A stretch of 64,000 bases of DNA from Tabrizicola sp. (GCF_022842145.1 NZ_JALHQD010000001.1:254127-318126), one strand, 5' to 3'. Shown: positions 18,689 to 26,792, numbered from the stretch's first letter. Translations and numbers: made by a program. Notes: generated by a model from the sequence alone, not told the origin.

Positions 18689-19243
18689 ATGAAGAAGCTC
18701 TCCATCCTCCTCACCCTTCTCGCCTCGCCGGCAATGGCGGCAACGGGTCCGTTCTTCTCCCTGCAGAACACCAACTTCGTGGTTCTGCTGGGCTTCATCG
18801 CCTTCATCGCGCTTCTGGTCTACATGAAGGTTCCGGCGAAGCTGACCGGGATGCTTGATGCCCGCGCCGCGACCATCAAGGCCGAGCTTGACGAGGCCCG
18901 CGCCCTCCGGGAGGAGGCCAAGTCGATCCTCGCGACCTACGAGCGTCGTCAGAAGGAAGTCCAGGAACAGGCCGACCGCATCGTCAGCGCCGCCCGGGAA
19001 GAGGCGCTTGCCGCCGCCGCCCAGGCGAAAGCCGACCTCAAGGCTTCGATTGCCCGCCGTCTGGCGTCCGCAACCGAACAGATCGCTTCGGCGGAAGCTG
19101 CGGCGATCCGCAAGGTGCGCGAACAGGCCATCTCGGTGGCCGTTGCCGTCGCGGGTGAGGTTCTGTCGAAGCAGATGACCGCCGACGCGGCTTCGGCCTC
19201 GATCGACGACGCCATCGCCCAGGTTGAAGCCCGGCTGCACTAA
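18689..19243 (+). CDS. atpF: F0F1 ATP synthase subunit b
   Basis: A 184-residue stalk subunit: a leader-like hydrophobic start (residues 3-18), the membrane helix NFVVLLGFIAFIALLVYMKVP (28-48) and then a long helical stalk with heptad-like Ala/Glu/Lys content. It pairs with b' to hold F1 against rotation. It is the last gene of the operon and a strong terminator follows 22 bases later. The F1 genes are not in the window. Confidence 0.93.
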   Translation: MKKLSILLTLLASPAMAATGPFFSLQNTNFVVLLGFIAFIALLVYMKVPAKLTGMLDARAATIKAELDEARALREEAKSILATYERRQKEVQEQADRIVSAAREEALAAAAQAKADLKASIARRLASATEQIASAEAAAIRKVREQAISVAVAVAGEVLSKQMTADAASASIDDAIAQVEARLH

Positions 19244-19265
19244 GCCGTTCTGGTCAAGAAACGCG

Positions 19266-19304
19266 AACCGGCGGTCCCGCAAGGGCCGCCGGTTTTGCTT
19301 TTTG
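19266..19304 (+). terminator. Intrinsic terminator of the atp operon
   Basis: AACCGGCGG and CCGCCGGTT pair as a 9-bp stem, extended by CCC/GGG around a GCAA tetraloop, with T75 of the left arm bulged out. The stem is followed by TTGCTTTTT. This is the clearest rho-independent terminator in the window. Confidence 0.85.
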
Positions 19305-19416
19305 GCAATTCGCCGCCAGCAACGTGCGAGTTTCGCTGCATCGCGCCTTGCATCGCCAACTGGATAGCGAAGTCCAAAGTGCCGTCTACCCAGACATCAC
19401 TCTCTCGATGTCCCGA

Positions 19417-19809
19417 CTATCTGCGACATTCCATTTTGACATCAACCGGATTTGGGACAAGATCTTGGCTGGCGCCCGTCCCAGCGTCCACAGCAAGCCC
19501 GACTATCCCGCCGAACAGCACATTTCCAGCCACACCGGCCGCGCCAGAATCTGCTGTTTCATGCGTGATATTCACATCAACTGGTTTGCATCCCTTTTTC
19601 TGGATACGCACAACGAGTTCAGACCGGCGTGGCATTTTCAATGCGCAGGGAGTGCTTCCACAACTCAATCCATTAGATGTCTGGACCTGCGCACCGGCCG
19701 GATCGGTCCGGATCTGAAGCACATCGTCGGACCCTCGTGTAATTGTTGCACAGCCGCTTAACGCTACGCAGATTACCATTACGTAGGTGGGAATAGTGAT
19801 CTGGTTCAT
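19417..19809 (-). CDS. Small PEGA-like lipoprotein of unknown function
   Basis: A 130-residue predicted lipoprotein: signal peptide with lipobox LSGC (C20), then a domain of beta-strand character (VLQIRTDPAGAQVQTSNG, CALKMPRR, VVRIQKKGCKPV) that resembles PEGA-type surface modules, and a glycine-rich hydrophobic stretch (AGVAGNVLFGGIVGLAVD). Four cysteines after the lipobox could form disulfides in the periplasm. Base composition around the gene is clearly lower in GC than its neighbours, hinting at separate ancestry or relaxed selection. It is bounded by the atp terminator and by azlD. Confidence 0.75.
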   Translation of the reverse strand: MNQITIPTYVMVICVALSGCATITRGSDDVLQIRTDPAGAQVQTSNGLSCGSTPCALKMPRRSELVVRIQKKGCKPVDVNITHETADSGAAGVAGNVLFGGIVGLAVDAGTGASQDLVPNPVDVKMECRR

Positions 19810-19931
19810 TGCCTATATTACCGTTTGTTTCAGTTAATAAAACATCGTTCGGTTAAGTTGTTTAAGTCAACCAATCGAAAGACACTCCAATATCCAAACG
19901 ACACATTTTGGCCAATTCAGGAGGGTGCAGA

Positions 19932-19985
19932 ATGCAACCTATTGCGCATCGATATTTAAGCTATGCGGCCGTTGGACATTGTTGA
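19932..19985 (+). other. 17-codon open frame behind a strong ribosome site
   Basis: AGGAGG lies 7 bases before an ATG that opens a 17-codon frame in the low-GC gap between the lipoprotein and azlD. No further reading frame continues from it. It may be a leader peptide, the stub of a lost gene, or chance. Confidence 0.25.
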
Positions 19986-20015
19986 TCCAGCACAGGAAAG
20001 CATATGACAGGAAAC

Positions 20016-20315
20016 TCAAAGCCCCGCCCAGCGCAGGACTGCCACCACGACAACCCCCAGCAAGGCCGCCGCCACATCGCTGCGCAGCACCAGGGTCAGC
20101 CCCACGACCGAGGCCAGCGCCAGCCCCTCCGCCAACCCGCCCGCCTGCACCGCCAGTGCCGTGATCCCGGCCATCACCGCCAGCGGTGTGGCGCGCAGTG
20201 CGGCCTCCATGCGGGGCGAGACGGGCACAAGCCGCATCAGCGTGAAGCCCGCGACCCGGCACAGGAAGGCCGCCGCAGCCATCACGGCCAGGAGGACGGG
20301 AAAGCTTTCCATCAT
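20016..20315 (-). CDS. azlD: Branched-chain amino acid exporter small subunit AzlD
   Basis: A 99-residue membrane protein with three to four hydrophobic helices (PVLLAVMAAAAFLCRVAGF, LAVMAGITALAVQ, GLALASVVGLTLVLR, AALLGVVVVAVLRW). AzlD works with AzlC to export leucine analogues and other branched-chain amino acids. The longer frame starting further upstream lies inside azlC; the ATG at 20315 overlapping the azlC stop (ATGA) is the natural start and shows translational coupling. Confidence 0.88.
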   Translation of the reverse strand: MMESFPVLLAVMAAAAFLCRVAGFTLMRLVPVSPRMEAALRATPLAVMAGITALAVQAGGLAEGLALASVVGLTLVLRSDVAAALLGVVVVAVLRWAGL

Positions 20316-21010
20316 GGCTCCCCCCGATGCAGAAGCGCCGCCGCCACCGCGCCCGCCAGACCCGCCCCGATGATCGCCGGGGCCGGACCGAACCACTGGA
20401 AGATGCCCAGCGCCGTACCCGCCCCAACCACGACCGGCAGCAGGTCCAGACGGGACTTGACCATCGCCGTCATCATCGCGGCGGCAAAGCAGGCCAGCAT
20501 CAGGTCGAAGCCCAGCGCCTCAGGCCGGGGCAGCACGCTTACCGCCGCCGCCCCCAGGGCGGTCCCGGACAGCCAGCCCACTGCCACGGGCGCGCCGGTC
20601 CCGGCCAGATAGGCCCGGTCCTCCTCGCCCGCACGGATCGCCCGCATCGTCATCATCCAGTTGGCATCGCCCAGAAGGAGCAGGCTCGCATAGGCCCGGA
20701 CCGGCCCCGCAGACCACAGCCACGGCTGCAAGGTCGCTCCGAACAGAAGGTAGCGCGCGTTGATCACCAGGATCGCGGCAAACAGCGCCCACAACGTCGC
20801 CTCGCCGCTCTGCAGCAGATTGACGGCCGCCAGCTGCGCCGAGCCGGAATAGATCGCGGCACTTGTCGCCACCGCGCGGCCGACGCCAAACCCGGCTTGC
20901 GCCGCGACCAGCCCGAAGCCCACGCCATAGGCAAAGATCGACACCGCCAGCGGCACCCCATCCCGCGCCCCGCGCCGGAAGCCGTCCGCAGAAAACAACG
21001 CGCGTGTCAT
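20312..21010 (-). CDS. azlC: Branched-chain amino acid exporter large subunit AzlC
   Basis: A 232-residue polytopic protein with the AzlC signatures GFRRGARDGVPLAVSIFAYGVGFGLVA, the SGSAQLAAV loop, INARYLLFGATLQPWL and LGDANWMMTM. It exports branched-chain amino acids together with AzlD. A start 13 codons upstream is possible, but that extension is encoded by a 24-bp repeat, so MTRALFSADGF at 21010 is preferred. No Lrp-type regulator gene adjoins. Confidence 0.88.
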   Translation of the reverse strand: MTRALFSADGFRRGARDGVPLAVSIFAYGVGFGLVAAQAGFGVGRAVATSAAIYSGSAQLAAVNLLQSGEATLWALFAAILVINARYLLFGATLQPWLWSAGPVRAYASLLLLGDANWMMTMRAIRAGEEDRAYLAGTGAPVAVGWLSGTALGAAAVSVLPRPEALGFDLMLACFAAAMMTAMVKSRLDLLPVVVGAGTALGIFQWFGPAPAIIGAGLAGAVAAALLHRGEP

Positions 21011-21020
21011 TGCGACGCCG

Positions 21021-21044
21021 GCAGGTCGGGCTTCAGACCGACTC
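21021..21044 (+). repeat. 24-bp direct repeat, copy 1
   Basis: Identical to 21160-21183. It contains the imperfect inverted repeat GTCGG...CCGAC around CTTCAGA. Together with the second copy it brackets the palindrome at 21100 in the azlC-yaiI gap. Confidence 0.8.
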
Positions 21045-21099
21045 TCCACCTCGTTACCCGCCTAACCCTCTGCCCTCGAAACGCCACCGCATCCCCATC

Positions 21100-21121
21100 G
21101 TAGGGTGCGCTACAGCGCACC
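21100..21121. repeat. Palindrome of the GTAGGGTG type
   Basis: GGTGCGC and GCGCACC pair perfectly around a TACA loop, preceded by GTAGG. A related sequence, read from the other strand, starts GTAGGGTGGGCG at 24691-24718. Both are intergenic. Confidence 0.7.
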
Positions 21122-21159
21122 ATCCGTTTCCACCAACCCATGCGCCGCCGCCTAGCTCC

Positions 21160-21183
21160 GCAGGTCGGGCTTCAGACCGACTC
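21160..21183 (+). repeat. 24-bp direct repeat, copy 2
   Basis: Exact second copy of 21021-21044, ending 5 bases before the 3' end of the YaiI/YqxD gene. Its inverted repeat could form a small stem behind that gene. Confidence 0.8.
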
Positions 21184-21188
21184 CACCC

Positions 21189-21641
21189 TCACGCCCCCCG
21201 CGCCGCCTGGCGCACCACCCGGTCCAGCACGTCCAGAAACCGGCTCCGGTCGGCCTTCGAGAACATCTTGCCACCCCCCTGCCGGAACGGATCGGCCGAG
21301 CGCAGGTCCTGCATCAGGTCCCGCGTCGCCAGCGCCATGCCCACATTGGCCGCCGTCAGCTCCTCGCCGTTGTGCTTGACCACCCGCGCGCCCGCCGCCA
21401 CGCATTTCGCGGCCAGGGGAATGTCCCCGGTGACGACCACATCCCCCGGCCCGCAAGCCTCGGCGATGAACTTGTCCGCCTCGTCCGGACCGCTGGACAC
21501 GAAGACGCTTTCGACCAAAGGGTTCTGTGAGGGACGAATGCCCCCATTCGACACCACCACCATCCGCACCTTGTGCCGGGTGGCGACCGTCTCGGCCTCC
21601 CCCTTCACCGGGCAGGCATCGGCGTCGATGTAGATGGTCAT
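21189..21641 (-). CDS. YaiI/YqxD family protein (DUF188)
   Basis: A 150-residue protein of the DUF188 family: the start [15 protein letters not shown], the middle [13 protein letters not shown] and the end [25 protein letters not shown] are all characteristic. The acidic residues of the first and second motifs suggest a PIN-like nuclease fold, but activity has not been settled for the family. Single gene; the start is preceded by a small AT-rich gap holding a dispersed repeat. Confidence 0.88.
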   Translation of the reverse strand: MTIYIDADACPVKGEAETVATRHKVRMVVVSNGGIRPSQNPLVESVFVSSGPDEADKFIAEACGPGDVVVTGDIPLAAKCVAAGARVVKHNGEELTAANVGMALATRDLMQDLRSADPFRQGGGKMFSKADRSRFLDVLDRVVRQAARGA

Positions 21642-21669
21642 GCGGCCTCCACGCGGCTGTGGTCAGACA

Positions 21670-21709
21670 TTAAGATTTCCTGAACGCCCGCAGCCAAGCC
21701 CTTGATTCC
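21670..21709 (+). repeat. 40-bp dispersed repeat, copy 1
   Basis: A 30-base core beginning CCTGAACGCCCGCAGCCAAG region is identical, on the opposite strand, to 34603-34642; the flanks TTAAG and CC/TC also agree. It lies between the YaiI start and the 3' end of the transaminase gene. Confidence 0.85.
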
Positions 21710-21742
21710 AAAGGACCCCAAAAAGCGCCGCGCGCGGGCACC

Positions 21743-22606
21743 TCAGATCGCCGCCTTCCGCATCTCGTCCAGATAGATCTCCCGCAGCCGCGTCGCCACC
21801 GGCCCCGGTTTGCCCGACCCGACGGGCTTGCCATCCACCTCGACGACCGGCATCACGAAGATCGACGCCGCGGTACTGAAAGCCTCGTCCGCCCCCTGAG
21901 CCTCCGCCGCCGTGAAGGCCCGCTCCTCCACCTCGAACTGAGCCTCCGCCGCGAAACGAAGGACGGCAGCCCGGGTGATCCCGTGCAGGATATCGTTGCC
22001 CAGGGCCCGGGTGATGATCCGGTTCCCCTTCACGATGTAGGCGTTGTTCGAGGTCCCCTCTGTCACCGCCCCATCCTCATCGGTGAACCAGCTGTCATCC
22101 ACCCCCGCCTTCTTCGCCGCCATCTTCCCCATCGACGGATACAAGAGCTGCACCGTCTTGATATCGACCCGAGACCAGCGCAGGTCGGGGATCGTGATGA
22201 TCTTGAACCCCGTCTTCGCCGCCGGAGCGTCCGCAAGGTTCGGGATATTCTGGGTGAAGGCCACCACCGTGCCGGCCAAGTCGGCGGGCGGGAACAGGAA
22301 GGACCGGTCCCCCGGATTGCCCCGCGTGACCTGCAGGTAGATCATCCCCTGATCGATCCCGTTCAACCGGACCAGCTCGCGGTGCATCGCCAGCAGTTCC
22401 TCCGAGCTGACCGGGCAGGACATCTCCAGCTCCTGCAGCGACCGCTCCAGCCGCCGGATGTGGCCGTCAAAGTCGATCAGCTTGCCGTCCAGAACCGACG
22501 TCACCTCATAGACCCCGTCGGCCATCAGGAACCCGCGGTCGAAGATCGAGACCTTCGCCTCGCCCTCGGGCAGGTAGTCTCCATTCACATAGACGGTGCG
22601 GGTCAT
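21743..22606 (-). CDS. D-amino-acid transaminase (PLP fold type IV)
   Basis: A 287-residue fold-type IV aminotransferase. It has VSIFDRGFLMADGVYEV at the N-terminus, the PLP lysine K150 in RWSRVDIKTVQLL, and the phosphate-binding DGAVTEGTSNN further on. These features fit D-alanine/D-glutamate transaminases better than branched-chain ones. The start at 22606 (MTRTVYV) lies 5 bases after the epimerase stop and behind GGGGAT; five codons further upstream is possible. It forms an operon with the dipeptide epimerase, which suggests handling of D-amino acids from peptidoglycan. Confidence 0.85.
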   Translation of the reverse strand: MTRTVYVNGDYLPEGEAKVSIFDRGFLMADGVYEVTSVLDGKLIDFDGHIRRLERSLQELEMSCPVSSEELLAMHRELVRLNGIDQGMIYLQVTRGNPGDRSFLFPPADLAGTVVAFTQNIPNLADAPAAKTGFKIITIPDLRWSRVDIKTVQLLYPSMGKMAAKKAGVDDSWFTDEDGAVTEGTSNNAYIVKGNRIITRALGNDILHGITRAAVLRFAAEAQFEVEERAFTAAEAQGADEAFSTAASIFVMPVVEVDGKPVGSGKPGPVATRLREIYLDEMRKAAI

Positions 22607-22611
22607 TTCGA

Positions 22612-23574
22612 TCATCCCCAAAGATTGGCATCGGACGGGTGGACCCCTTCGGCGTCATACCAGAGAGGATGCGACCGGTCTTCGGCCAGAAGGAGCGGCC
22701 CGTCAAGGTCCGTCCAATCCGCTCCCTGCGCCAGCAGCACCGCCGGGGCCATCGCAAGCGACGATCCGAGCATGCAGCCGACCATGACCCGGAACCCCAT
22801 CTGCCGCGCAAGGTCGCGGGTCAGCAGCCCCTCGGTCAGCCCGCCCGTTTTGTCGAGCTTCAGGTTCACCACGTCATACTTGCCCCGCAACCCGGCCAGC
22901 GAGGCCCGGTCAAAACAGCTTTCATCGGCGCAGACCGGGATGGGGCGGGCGATCTCTGCCAGCATGTCGTCCTGGCCGGCCGGCAATGGCTGCTCGACCA
23001 ACGCCACCCCAAGGCCAAGGAGGTGTGGCGCGAGGTCGGTGTAGACCTCCGCGCTCCAGCCTTCGTTGGCGTCGATGATCAGCATCGCACGGGGCGCTCC
23101 CGCACGAACAGCCTCCAGCCGAGGCATGTCGTCCGGCGTCCCCAGCTTGATCTTCAGGATGGGTCGGTGGGCGTTCAGCGCCGCCGCCGCCCGCATCTCG
23201 TCCGGCGATGCCAGGGACAGCGTGTAGGCCGTGTCCAGCGCCGTAGGCCTTGGCAGTCCCGCAAGGTCCCAGACCCGTTGCTCTGCCAGTTTCGCCTCCA
23301 GGTCCCACAACGCGCAGTCGACAGCGTTGCGGGCAGCGCCAGGCGGAAGAATGGTCTGAAGGTCCGCCCGGGTCACATCTGCCGCAAGGGCGTCGATCTG
23401 GGCGCGGACGCTGTCCAGCGTCTCGCCATAGCGGGCATAGGGCACGCATTCGCCCCATCCCGTCTGCCCGGCACGAGAGATCCTGACCGTAAGCACCCGG
23501 GCTTCGGTCTTCGATCCGCGGCTGATGGTGAAGGTCTGGGCGAGGCGGAAGCGGTCTTCGGTAATGGTCAGCAT
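22612..23574 (-). CDS. Dipeptide (L-Ala-D/L-Glu-type) epimerase, enolase superfamily
   Basis: A 320-residue enolase-superfamily enzyme of the muconate-lactonizing subgroup. The first acid/base pair is KIK (K141, K143), metal ligands are D168 (IIDANEGW), E194 (VEQPLP) and D217 (CADES), and the second lysine lies in LKLDKTGG. Family members epimerise L-Ala-D-Glu from murein recycling; related DgcA proteins racemise N-acylated D-Glu. The neighbouring D-amino-acid transaminase supports a role in recovering D-glutamate or other D-residues. It is divergent from mcl1. Confidence 0.85.
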   Translation of the reverse strand: MLTITEDRFRLAQTFTISRGSKTEARVLTVRISRAGQTGWGECVPYARYGETLDSVRAQIDALAADVTRADLQTILPPGAARNAVDCALWDLEAKLAEQRVWDLAGLPRPTALDTAYTLSLASPDEMRAAAALNAHRPILKIKLGTPDDMPRLEAVRAGAPRAMLIIDANEGWSAEVYTDLAPHLLGLGVALVEQPLPAGQDDMLAEIARPIPVCADESCFDRASLAGLRGKYDVVNLKLDKTGGLTEGLLTRDLARQMGFRVMVGCMLGSSLAMAPAVLLAQGADWTDLDGPLLLAEDRSHPLWYDAEGVHPSDANLWG

Positions 23575-23650
23575 GGGCTTTTGTGGCCCGCGGACAGGAC
23601 TCGGCGCAAGTCCGGATTTCGCAGCCGAATGCTGCAAGTGCGAAATCATG

Positions 23651-23680
23651 CTTGCGGTAGAGTGCGCAAGATTATATCGC
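23651..23680 (+). promoter_or_regulatory. Putative mcl1 promoter with overlapping inverted repeat
   Basis: TTGCGG and TATCGC are spaced by 17 bases, 45 bases ahead of the mcl1 start. The inverted repeat CTTGCG-N8-CGCAAG (23651-23670) covers the -35 box and most of the spacer, so a dimeric regulator bound here would be expected to control access by RNA polymerase. Confidence 0.45.
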
Positions 23681-23724
23681 AGATCATAGCAGATACGACA
23701 CTTGATTACCGAAGGACTTGCAAG

Positions 23725-24681
23725 ATGAGCTTCCGCCTGCAACCCCCCGGCCCGGCCCGACCGAACCGTTGCCAGCTTTTCGCCCCCGGATCGCGGCCCG
23801 AGCTTTTCGCGAAGATGGCGGCGTCCGCAGCGGATGTGATCAACCTGGACCTGGAGGACTCGGTCGCCCCGGCGGACAAGCCGCAGGCACGGGCGAACAT
23901 CATCAAGGCGATCAGCGAGATCGACTGGGGCCGCAAGACGCTGTCGGTGCGGATCAACGGGCTGGATACTCCATTCTGGTACCGCGACGTCGTGGACCTC
24001 TTGGAACAGGCTGGTCCAAGGCTGGACCAGATCATGATCCCCAAGGTCGGTTGCGCCGCGGATGTCTATGCAGTCGACGCGCTGGTCACGGCCTGTGAGG
24101 CGGCAGCGGGGCGCAAGAAGCGCATCGCTCTGGAGGTCATCATCGAAACGGCGGCAGGCATCGCGCATGTCGAGGAGATTGCGGCCAGTAGCCCTCGTTT
24201 GCAGGCAATGAGTCTGGGGGCGGCGGACTTCGCGGCCTCGATGGGGATGCAGACAACCGGGATCGGGGGGACGCAAGAGAACTACTACATGCACCGTGAC
24301 GGCGCGAAGTACTGGTCCGATCCCTGGCACTGGGCACAGGCAGCGATCGTGGCAGCCTGCCGGACGTATGGAGTCCTGCCCGTGGACGGGCCGTTTGGCG
24401 ATTTCTCGGACGAGGAGGGGTTCAAGGCGCAGGCACGGCGGTCGGCAACGCTGGGGATGGTCGGCAAGTGGGCGATCCACCCCAAGCAGGTGGCGCTGGC
24501 GAATGAGGTCTTCACACCGTCCGAGGCGGCAGTGACCGAAGCGCGCGAGATCCTGGCGGCGATGGAGGCGGCAAAGGCCGCTGGCCAGGGCGCGGCGGTC
24601 TACAAGGGTCGGCTGGTGGACATAGCGTCCATGCGGCAGGCCGAGGTGATCGTGCGGCAGGCGGAACTGATCGGGGCCTGA
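23725..24681 (+). CDS. mcl1: L-malyl-CoA/beta-methylmalyl-CoA lyase
   Basis: A 318-residue member of the HpcH/HpaI-CitE-like family. Its start (SFRLQPPGPARPNRCQLF) and length match what I recall of Rhodobacter sphaeroides Mcl1. Key segments are INLDLEDSV (Mg-binding acid), RINGLDTPF, IPKVG and LEVIIETAAG. Mcl1 cleaves beta-methylmalyl-CoA to glyoxylate and propionyl-CoA, and malyl-CoA to glyoxylate and acetyl-CoA, in the ethylmalonyl-CoA pathway for acetate assimilation. No other gene of that pathway is adjacent. A separate malyl-CoA thioesterase (Mcl2) is a relative, but the N-terminus favours Mcl1. Confidence 0.9.
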   Translation: MSFRLQPPGPARPNRCQLFAPGSRPELFAKMAASAADVINLDLEDSVAPADKPQARANIIKAISEIDWGRKTLSVRINGLDTPFWYRDVVDLLEQAGPRLDQIMIPKVGCAADVYAVDALVTACEAAAGRKKRIALEVIIETAAGIAHVEEIAASSPRLQAMSLGAADFAASMGMQTTGIGGTQENYYMHRDGAKYWSDPWHWAQAAIVAACRTYGVLPVDGPFGDFSDEEGFKAQARRSATLGMVGKWAIHPKQVALANEVFTPSEAAVTEAREILAAMEAAKAAGQGAAVYKGRLVDIASMRQAEVIVRQAELIGA

Positions 24682-24690
24682 GGCGCAAAC

Positions 24691-24718
24691 GTGGGGCGGG
24701 CGGTATCGCCCACCCTAC
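24691..24718. repeat. Palindrome of the GTAGGGTG type, second site
   Basis: GGGCG-GTAT-CGCCC followed by ACCCTAC; read from the minus strand it begins GTAGGGTGGGCGATACC, closely resembling the palindrome at 21100. It spans the junction of the convergent mcl1 and transporter 3' ends and includes the transporter's stop codon. Confidence 0.65.
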
Positions 24719-25566
24719 TTTCGGGTCAGCGCGTAGATGCCGGAGCCCACGACCAACGCGGCGCCGATCCAGGTCGCCAGGTCAGGACGTTCGCCGAACA
24801 GCGCCATTGCCAGCACCATCGCAAAGATCAGCCGGGTGTAGCGGAACGGCGTGACGGCCGAGACCTCACCCGTCCGCATCGCATAGGTCAGGGCGTGGTA
24901 GCCCAGCACCCCGAAGACTGTGCCTCCGGCAAGGTTGGCCATTTCGACTCCGGTGGGCACCTTGGCTCCCCCCGTCGTCGCCAGCAGGATCACGCCCGCC
25001 GCTGTCAGCATGGCAAACCCGAGTGCGCCGAGTTGCCGGTTTGACAGCCCCTTTGGCGCGGCGCGGGTCGCGAGGTCACGGCCCGCAAAGCCGAGCAGTC
25101 CCACGACTGCCAACAAAGACAGGGCGGAGAAGTCCGCTCCCGGCCGCAGGATGACCAGCACGCCCAGGAACCCCACCAGCACGGCGAGCCAGCGTTGGAG
25201 GCTGACCTTCTCGCCAAAGACCAGCGCGGCCCCGGCGACGACGACCAGAGGAGTCGCCTGCAGGATGGCCGAGGTGGTGGAGAGCGCGGTAAGCGTGATC
25301 GACAGGCCGTAGAACAGGCGGCCCGTGATCTCGAACCCGCAGCGGATCAGCATCGGGCGTGACAGGAAAGCGGGCGGCAACAGCGGCTCGCCCTGGCGCG
25401 CGGCCATGCCCATGAAGATCAGCATGCCGACAAGGCCTATCGTCAGCAGGACCTGGCCCAGTGGCAGCCCCTGTGCGGCGGCCTTCACGAAAACATCTTC
25501 GACCGCGAAGCCCGCCATCGAGGCGGTCATGTAAAGCGCGCCGCGCCGGTTGTCGGTCAGTGGCAT
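24715..25566 (-). CDS. EamA/DMT-family transporter
   Basis: A 283-residue protein with ten predicted hydrophobic helices arranged as two EamA repeats (about 5-135 and 145-280). Representative segments are AILQATPLVVVAGAALVFGEKVSLQRW in the first repeat and MVLAMALFGERPDLATWIGAALVVGSGIY in the second. DMT exporters move amino acids, nucleosides or other small metabolites; substrate cannot be deduced. The start ATG is the first in frame. It is monocistronic. Confidence 0.88.
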   Translation of the reverse strand: MPLTDNRRGALYMTASMAGFAVEDVFVKAAAQGLPLGQVLLTIGLVGMLIFMGMAARQGEPLLPPAFLSRPMLIRCGFEITGRLFYGLSITLTALSTTSAILQATPLVVVAGAALVFGEKVSLQRWLAVLVGFLGVLVILRPGADFSALSLLAVVGLLGFAGRDLATRAAPKGLSNRQLGALGFAMLTAAGVILLATTGGAKVPTGVEMANLAGGTVFGVLGYHALTYAMRTGEVSAVTPFRYTRLIFAMVLAMALFGERPDLATWIGAALVVGSGIYALTRK

Positions 25567-25786
25567 GTGGTCAGCTCACGGCACTGTGGACTGCAAAGGG
25601 CCAACCGCATCGTGATCGGAGGAGAGGCGACCCCGCCGACATCCTTCATGTCGCCCGAGGCTTGGGCGAAGCTGACGCGGAGGTGCAGGCAGGATTGCAT
25701 GGCTGGACCCTGATCGGGCGGGGCAGGAATGGCAAGCGCCCCGCCTTAAGGCTGAGGGCTTTCCATTCCTGCGGAAGAATTTCGGC

Positions 25787-26659
25787 TTAGATCAGACCGG
25801 CGTGTTTCATCGCGGCCATGATCTTCGCCTTGGTCCCGTCGGTCAATCCGACCAGCGGCAGGCGCACTTCCTCGGAGCACAGTCCCAGGACCGACAGTGC
25901 GTACTTGGCGCCAACCAGACCCGGCTCGATGAAGATCGCTTCATGCAGCGGCATCAGCTTGTCCTGGTATTCCAGCGCCTTGGCGTAGTCACCGCGCAGG
26001 GTGGCTTCCTGGAACTCGGCACACAGACGCGGGGCCACGTTCGCGGTCACCGAAATGCAGCCGACACCGCCATGCGCGTTGAAGCCCAGCGCCGTCGCGT
26101 CCTCGCCCGACAGCTGGATGAAATCCGCCCCGCAGGAGGCGCGCTGCATCGAGACGCGTTCGATCTTGCCGGTGGCGTCCTTGACCCCGATGATCCGGGG
26201 CAGCTTGGCGAGGGTCCCCATCGTGTCGGGCAGCATGTCGACCACCGACCGGCCGGGGATGTTGTAGATCACGATCGGCAGCTGGCAGCAGTCGTGCAGC
26301 GCGGTGTAATGCGCGACAAGGCCCGCCTGCGTCGGCTTGTTGTAGTAGGGCGTCACCACCAGCGCGGCGGTCGCACCGACCTTTTCGGCGTGGCGCATCA
26401 GGCTGATGCCTTCCACCGTGTTGTTCGACCCTGCCCCCGCGATGACCGGGATGCGGCCCGCGACGGCGGCCACGACTTCCTCGATCACCTTCTGGTGCTC
26501 GGCGTGGCTGAGCGTCGGGCTTTCGCCGGTCGTGCCCACCGGAACGATCCCATGGCTGCCTTCGGCGATGTGCCAATCCACAAGTTTCTTCAGCGTCACC
26601 AGATCCAGCTCGCCGTTCTTGAACGGCGTCACCAGGGCAGGAAGGGACCCTCTGATCAT
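25787..26659 (-). CDS. dapA: 4-Hydroxy-tetrahydrodipicolinate synthase
   Basis: A 290-residue TIM-barrel lyase. The Schiff-base lysine is K160 (GVKDATG), the catalytic tyrosine Y132 (YNIPGRS), and T44 lies in GTTGESPTL. It condenses pyruvate with aspartate semialdehyde, the committed step to diaminopimelate and lysine, supplying peptidoglycan and protein synthesis. AGGAG precedes the start by 7 bases, and a well-spaced promoter is visible upstream. Its neighbour across the divergent gap is a murein lytic transglycosylase. Confidence 0.95.
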   Translation of the reverse strand: MIRGSLPALVTPFKNGELDLVTLKKLVDWHIAEGSHGIVPVGTTGESPTLSHAEHQKVIEEVVAAVAGRIPVIAGAGSNNTVEGISLMRHAEKVGATAALVVTPYYNKPTQAGLVAHYTALHDCCQLPIVIYNIPGRSVVDMLPDTMGTLAKLPRIIGVKDATGKIERVSMQRASCGADFIQLSGEDATALGFNAHGGVGCISVTANVAPRLCAEFQEATLRGDYAKALEYQDKLMPLHEAIFIEPGLVGAKYALSVLGLCSEEVRLPLVGLTDGTKAKIMAAMKHAGLI

Positions 26660-26701
26660 GACGCTTCTCCTATAAGGGCGATATTGCCCGTAAGCGCGCT
26701 T

Positions 26702-26730
26702 CTCATAGCGGCTGGCAGGGCTGATGCCAA
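26702..26730 (-). promoter_or_regulatory. Putative dapA promoter
   Basis: Read on the minus strand, TTGGCA and TATGAG are separated by 17 bases, 42 bases before the dapA start. It fits a housekeeping sigma factor. Confidence 0.5.
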
Positions 26731-26792
26731 GTCTTGCGCACTAACGCACTCGTGGGTTGTCCAGAGGCGGCCTGTCAGGCAGATTCAGTCGC

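Noticed and set aside
20004-20612. Plus-strand frame opposite azlD/azlC with a fair ribosome site
   Set aside because: The translation is His/Arg/Pro-rich and antisense to well-supported AzlCD proteins.
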